Assembly (NCBI GenBank): GCA_045629305.1
Contig: JAZQQZ010000039.1
Span: forward strand, 1-7,769
Direction of reading: 5' to 3'
Source: UBA1227 sp045629305
GTDB lineage: Bacteria > Bacillota > Clostridia > Oscillospirales > Acutalibacteraceae
DNA: 7,769 bases
Part shown: positions 6,386 to 7,769 of the stretch, piece after piece
Layout of the letters: each line of letters starts with the position of its first letter
How positions within the stretch are numbered: the first letter of the stretch is position 1
Notes under the pieces: model-generated
What the model saw: only the letters and a program-made list of their open reading frames with translations
Databases searched by the model: none
What the model was told of the DNA's origin: nothing
Position numbers and translations under genes: made by a program

Positions 6386-6409
6386 TGTTACCTTTTAAAT
6401 GTTTATAAT
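6380..6409 (+). promoter_or_regulatory. Predicted sigma-A promoter of deoB-cdd
   Basis: The plus strand reads TTGCAA (6380-6385), 18 nt, then a perfect TATAAT (6404-6409). The -35 is the same six base pairs used by the opposite promoter, because TTGCAA is its own reverse complement. Transcription would start near 6416, only about 18 nt before the deoB ATG and just upstream of its ribosome binding site. It is not experimentally known. Confidence 0.6.
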
Positions 6410-6433
6410 TTAATTTAGGATGGAGGTGTTCCT

Positions 6434-7639
6434 ATGGGCAAAAGAGTATTTATGATTGTACTCGACAGTTTTGGCATCGGCGAAGAGCCGGATGCAGCAA
6501 ACTTCGGTGACATAAATGTTAACACTTTAAAAGCCATATCACAGTCCGATAAATTTTCCGCAAAGAATCTTGAAAAACTAGGACTTTTCAATATTGATGG
6601 CATATCATATCTTCCAAGTTTCTCATCACCTCTTGCATCCTTCGGAAGATGTCAGGAGGCATCAGCTGGCAAAGATACGGTTATCGGCCACTGGGAAATC
6701 TGTGGTACGATAAGCGAGAAGCCGATGCCTACATATCCAAATGGATTCCCGAAAGAAATAATAGATGAATTTGAAAAGCGCACTGGTCGTGGTACGCTCG
6801 TCAACCTACCTTACTCTGGCACGGATGTAATCCGTGACTATGGTGACGAGCATGTAAAGACGGGCAAGCTCATCGTCTACACCTCTGGCGACAGCGTATT
6901 TCAAATCGCCGCACATGAGGACATAGTTCCACTTGAAACCCTCTATGAATATTGCAAAATAGCACGTGAAATCCTTCAAGGGGAACACGCTGTCGGCCGT
7001 GTAATTGCCCGTCCTTTCATCGGAGATAGTGGCAACTATACGAGAACACCACATAGACACGACTATGCACTTACACCTCCAGGCACACTTCTCAATGTTC
7101 TTAAATACTATGGAAAAGATGTAATTTCCATTGGCAAAATAAATGATATATTTGGCGGCTCTGGCATAACAGAGAGCCATACGACTACAGGAAATCAGAA
7201 TGGTATGCAAGTTCTTGATGAAATCGCCGAACGCGATTTCGACGGTCTCTGTTTCTGCAACCTTGTAGACTTCGATATGCTCTATGGCCATCGCCGCGAT
7301 ATAGACGGCTACGCTGCAGCCATCGCCGAATTCGACGAGTGGCTCGGAGCGTTCCTAAAGAAGCTCCGAGATGACGACGTGCTCATCATAACTGCCGATC
7401 ACGGCTGTGATCCAAGTTACGATAAGCACACAGACCACACGAGGGAATACATACCTCTCCTTTGGTATACCAAAGGTGGCCCAGCTGCCAATCTTGGAAC
7501 CCGTACAACCTACGCAGATATAGGAAAAACCATAGAAGATCTATTCGGATATCTAACAGATCTTGATGGCACAAGTTTCAAAGAAGATGTGACTTTCAAG
7601 CCAGACCCAATGGCTCGTTTCGCAGGGAGGATATTATGA
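6434..7639 (+). CDS. deoB: Phosphopentomutase
   Basis: DeoB interconverts (deoxy)ribose-1-phosphate and (deoxy)ribose-5-phosphate using two Mn2+ ions and a phosphothreonine, belonging to the alkaline phosphatase superfamily. The 401-residue length fits the family. The metal and catalytic residues are all visible: Asp11 in VLDSFGIG, the phosphorylated Thr82 in GKDTVIGHWE, Asp281 and His286 in FDMLYGH, Asp322 and His323 in TADHG, and His335 in KHTDHT. The start is set by GGAGGTG (6422-6428) 5 nt before the ATG. It is transcribed away from deoC and deoD, which supply and use its substrates, and its last four bases (ATGA) overlap cdd, indicating translational coupling. It is the first gene of its transcript. 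Confidence 0.97.
   Translation: MGKRVFMIVLDSFGIGEEPDAANFGDINVNTLKAISQSDKFSAKNLEKLGLFNIDGISYLPSFSSPLASFGRCQEASAGKDTVIGHWEICGTISEKPMPTYPNGFPKEIIDEFEKRTGRGTLVNLPYSGTDVIRDYGDEHVKTGKLIVYTSGDSVFQIAAHEDIVPLETLYEYCKIAREILQGEHAVGRVIARPFIGDSGNYTRTPHRHDYALTPPGTLLNVLKYYGKDVISIGKINDIFGGSGITESHTTTGNQNGMQVLDEIAERDFDGLCFCNLVDFDMLYGHRRDIDGYAAAIAEFDEWLGAFLKKLRDDDVLIITADHGCDPSYDKHTDHTREYIPLLWYTKGGPAANLGTRTTYADIGKTIEDLFGYLTDLDGTSFKEDVTFKPDPMARFAGRIL
7625..7635 (+). promoter_or_regulatory. Ribosome binding site of cdd inside the deoB 3' end
   Basis: GGGAGG (7625-7630) lies 5 nt ahead of the ATG at 7636-7638, within the last codons of deoB. With the ATGA stop/start overlap it supports this start and coupled translation of cdd. 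Confidence 0.85.
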
Positions 7640-7769
7640 CACCAGAAGAACTTTTAGCTAAAGCAAAGGAAGCACAGCAGAAAGCTTATGCTCCATATTC
7701 ACACTTTTTCGTAGGTGCAGCCCTCCTCTGTAAAGATGGAAGCCTTTACACTGGATGCAATGTTGAGAA
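7636..7769 (+). CDS. cdd: Cytidine deaminase, N-terminal fragment (cut by window end)
   Basis: Cdd hydrolytically deaminates cytidine and deoxycytidine to uridine and deoxyuridine. Only 44 full codons are in view. They show an N-terminal helix, then AYAPYSHFFVGAALL (17-31) and YTGCNVE (38-44). The AYAPYS..VGAALL and CNVE patterns are diagnostic of the small homotetrameric Cdd; the Asn and Glu of CNVE contact the ribose. The zinc-binding HAE and PCxxC motifs should follow beyond the edge and cannot be checked. The start is fixed by GGGAGG and the 4-nt overlap with deoB. The neighbourhood supports pyrimidine nucleoside salvage, although no pyrimidine phosphorylase is seen here. Confidence 0.93.
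   Translation, partial: MTPEELLAKAKEAQQKAYAPYSHFFVGAALLCKDGSLYTGCNVE

Noticed and set aside
6323..6433. A catabolite-responsive element (cre) in the divergent region
   Set aside because: Given hprK and nucleoside genes I looked for a TG-N-AA-N-CG-type palindrome with a CG core. None is present; TGCAATGTTACC lacks the core.
6323..6433. A riboswitch or attenuator in the leaders
   Set aside because: The predicted leaders are only about 18 and 27 nt, too short for a known purine or other riboswitch, and contain no strong hairpin.
6806..7291. Open frame of 161 codons opposite deoB
   Set aside because: It is a shadow of the well-supported deoB frame with no motif or ribosome binding site.

Overview
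The window looks like a chromosomal segment of an anaerobic Gram-positive bacterium, most likely class Clostridia (Bacillota). The pointers are an HPr kinase/phosphorylase gene, a BMP-family nucleoside lipoprotein, an iron-sulfur enoate-reductase-like flavoenzyme, strong AGGAGG-type ribosome binding sites and compact operons. The genus cannot be fixed from the sequence. I see no rRNA, tRNA, CRISPR array, insertion sequence or phage gene.

Layout. (1) Positions 1-697 (+) hold the 3' end of a gene for the beta subunit (PntB) of the proton-translocating NAD(P) transhydrogenase. Its C-terminus is unusual. The end of one NADP(H)-binding domain III is followed by an Ala/Asp/Glu-rich linker and then a second, complete domain III. 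Both copies carry Asn-(Phe/Tyr)-Asp where the family has the Lys-Arg-Ser motif that contacts the NADP 2'-phosphate. (2) A perfect 12-bp hairpin (710-737) with U-runs on both sides terminates this gene and the converging operon. (3) Positions 750-6322 (-) are a five-gene unit, read right to left: BMP nucleoside-binding lipoprotein, deoC, deoD, an OYE-type FMN/4Fe-4S/FAD oxidoreductase, and hprK. The gaps are 2, 1, 4 and 13 nt, so it is almost certainly one transcript. (4) An AT-rich 111-nt divergent region (6323-6433) holds two back-to-back promoters that appear to share one palindromic -35 hexamer, with identical 18-nt spacers. (5) Positions 6434-7769 (+) carry deoB (phosphopentomutase), which overlaps by 4 nt the start of cdd (cytidine deaminase), cut by the window end.

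Together the genes form a (deoxy)nucleoside scavenging pathway. The lipoprotein captures nucleosides, Cdd deaminates (deoxy)cytidine, DeoD phosphorolyses purine nucleosides to (deoxy)ribose-1-phosphate, DeoB moves the phosphate to C5, and DeoC splits deoxyribose-5-phosphate into acetaldehyde and glyceraldehyde-3-phosphate. The less expected members are hprK (carbon catabolite control) and the flavoenzyme at the end of the minus-strand operon. The most interesting item is the duplicated, motif-altered transhydrogenase domain III at the left edge.
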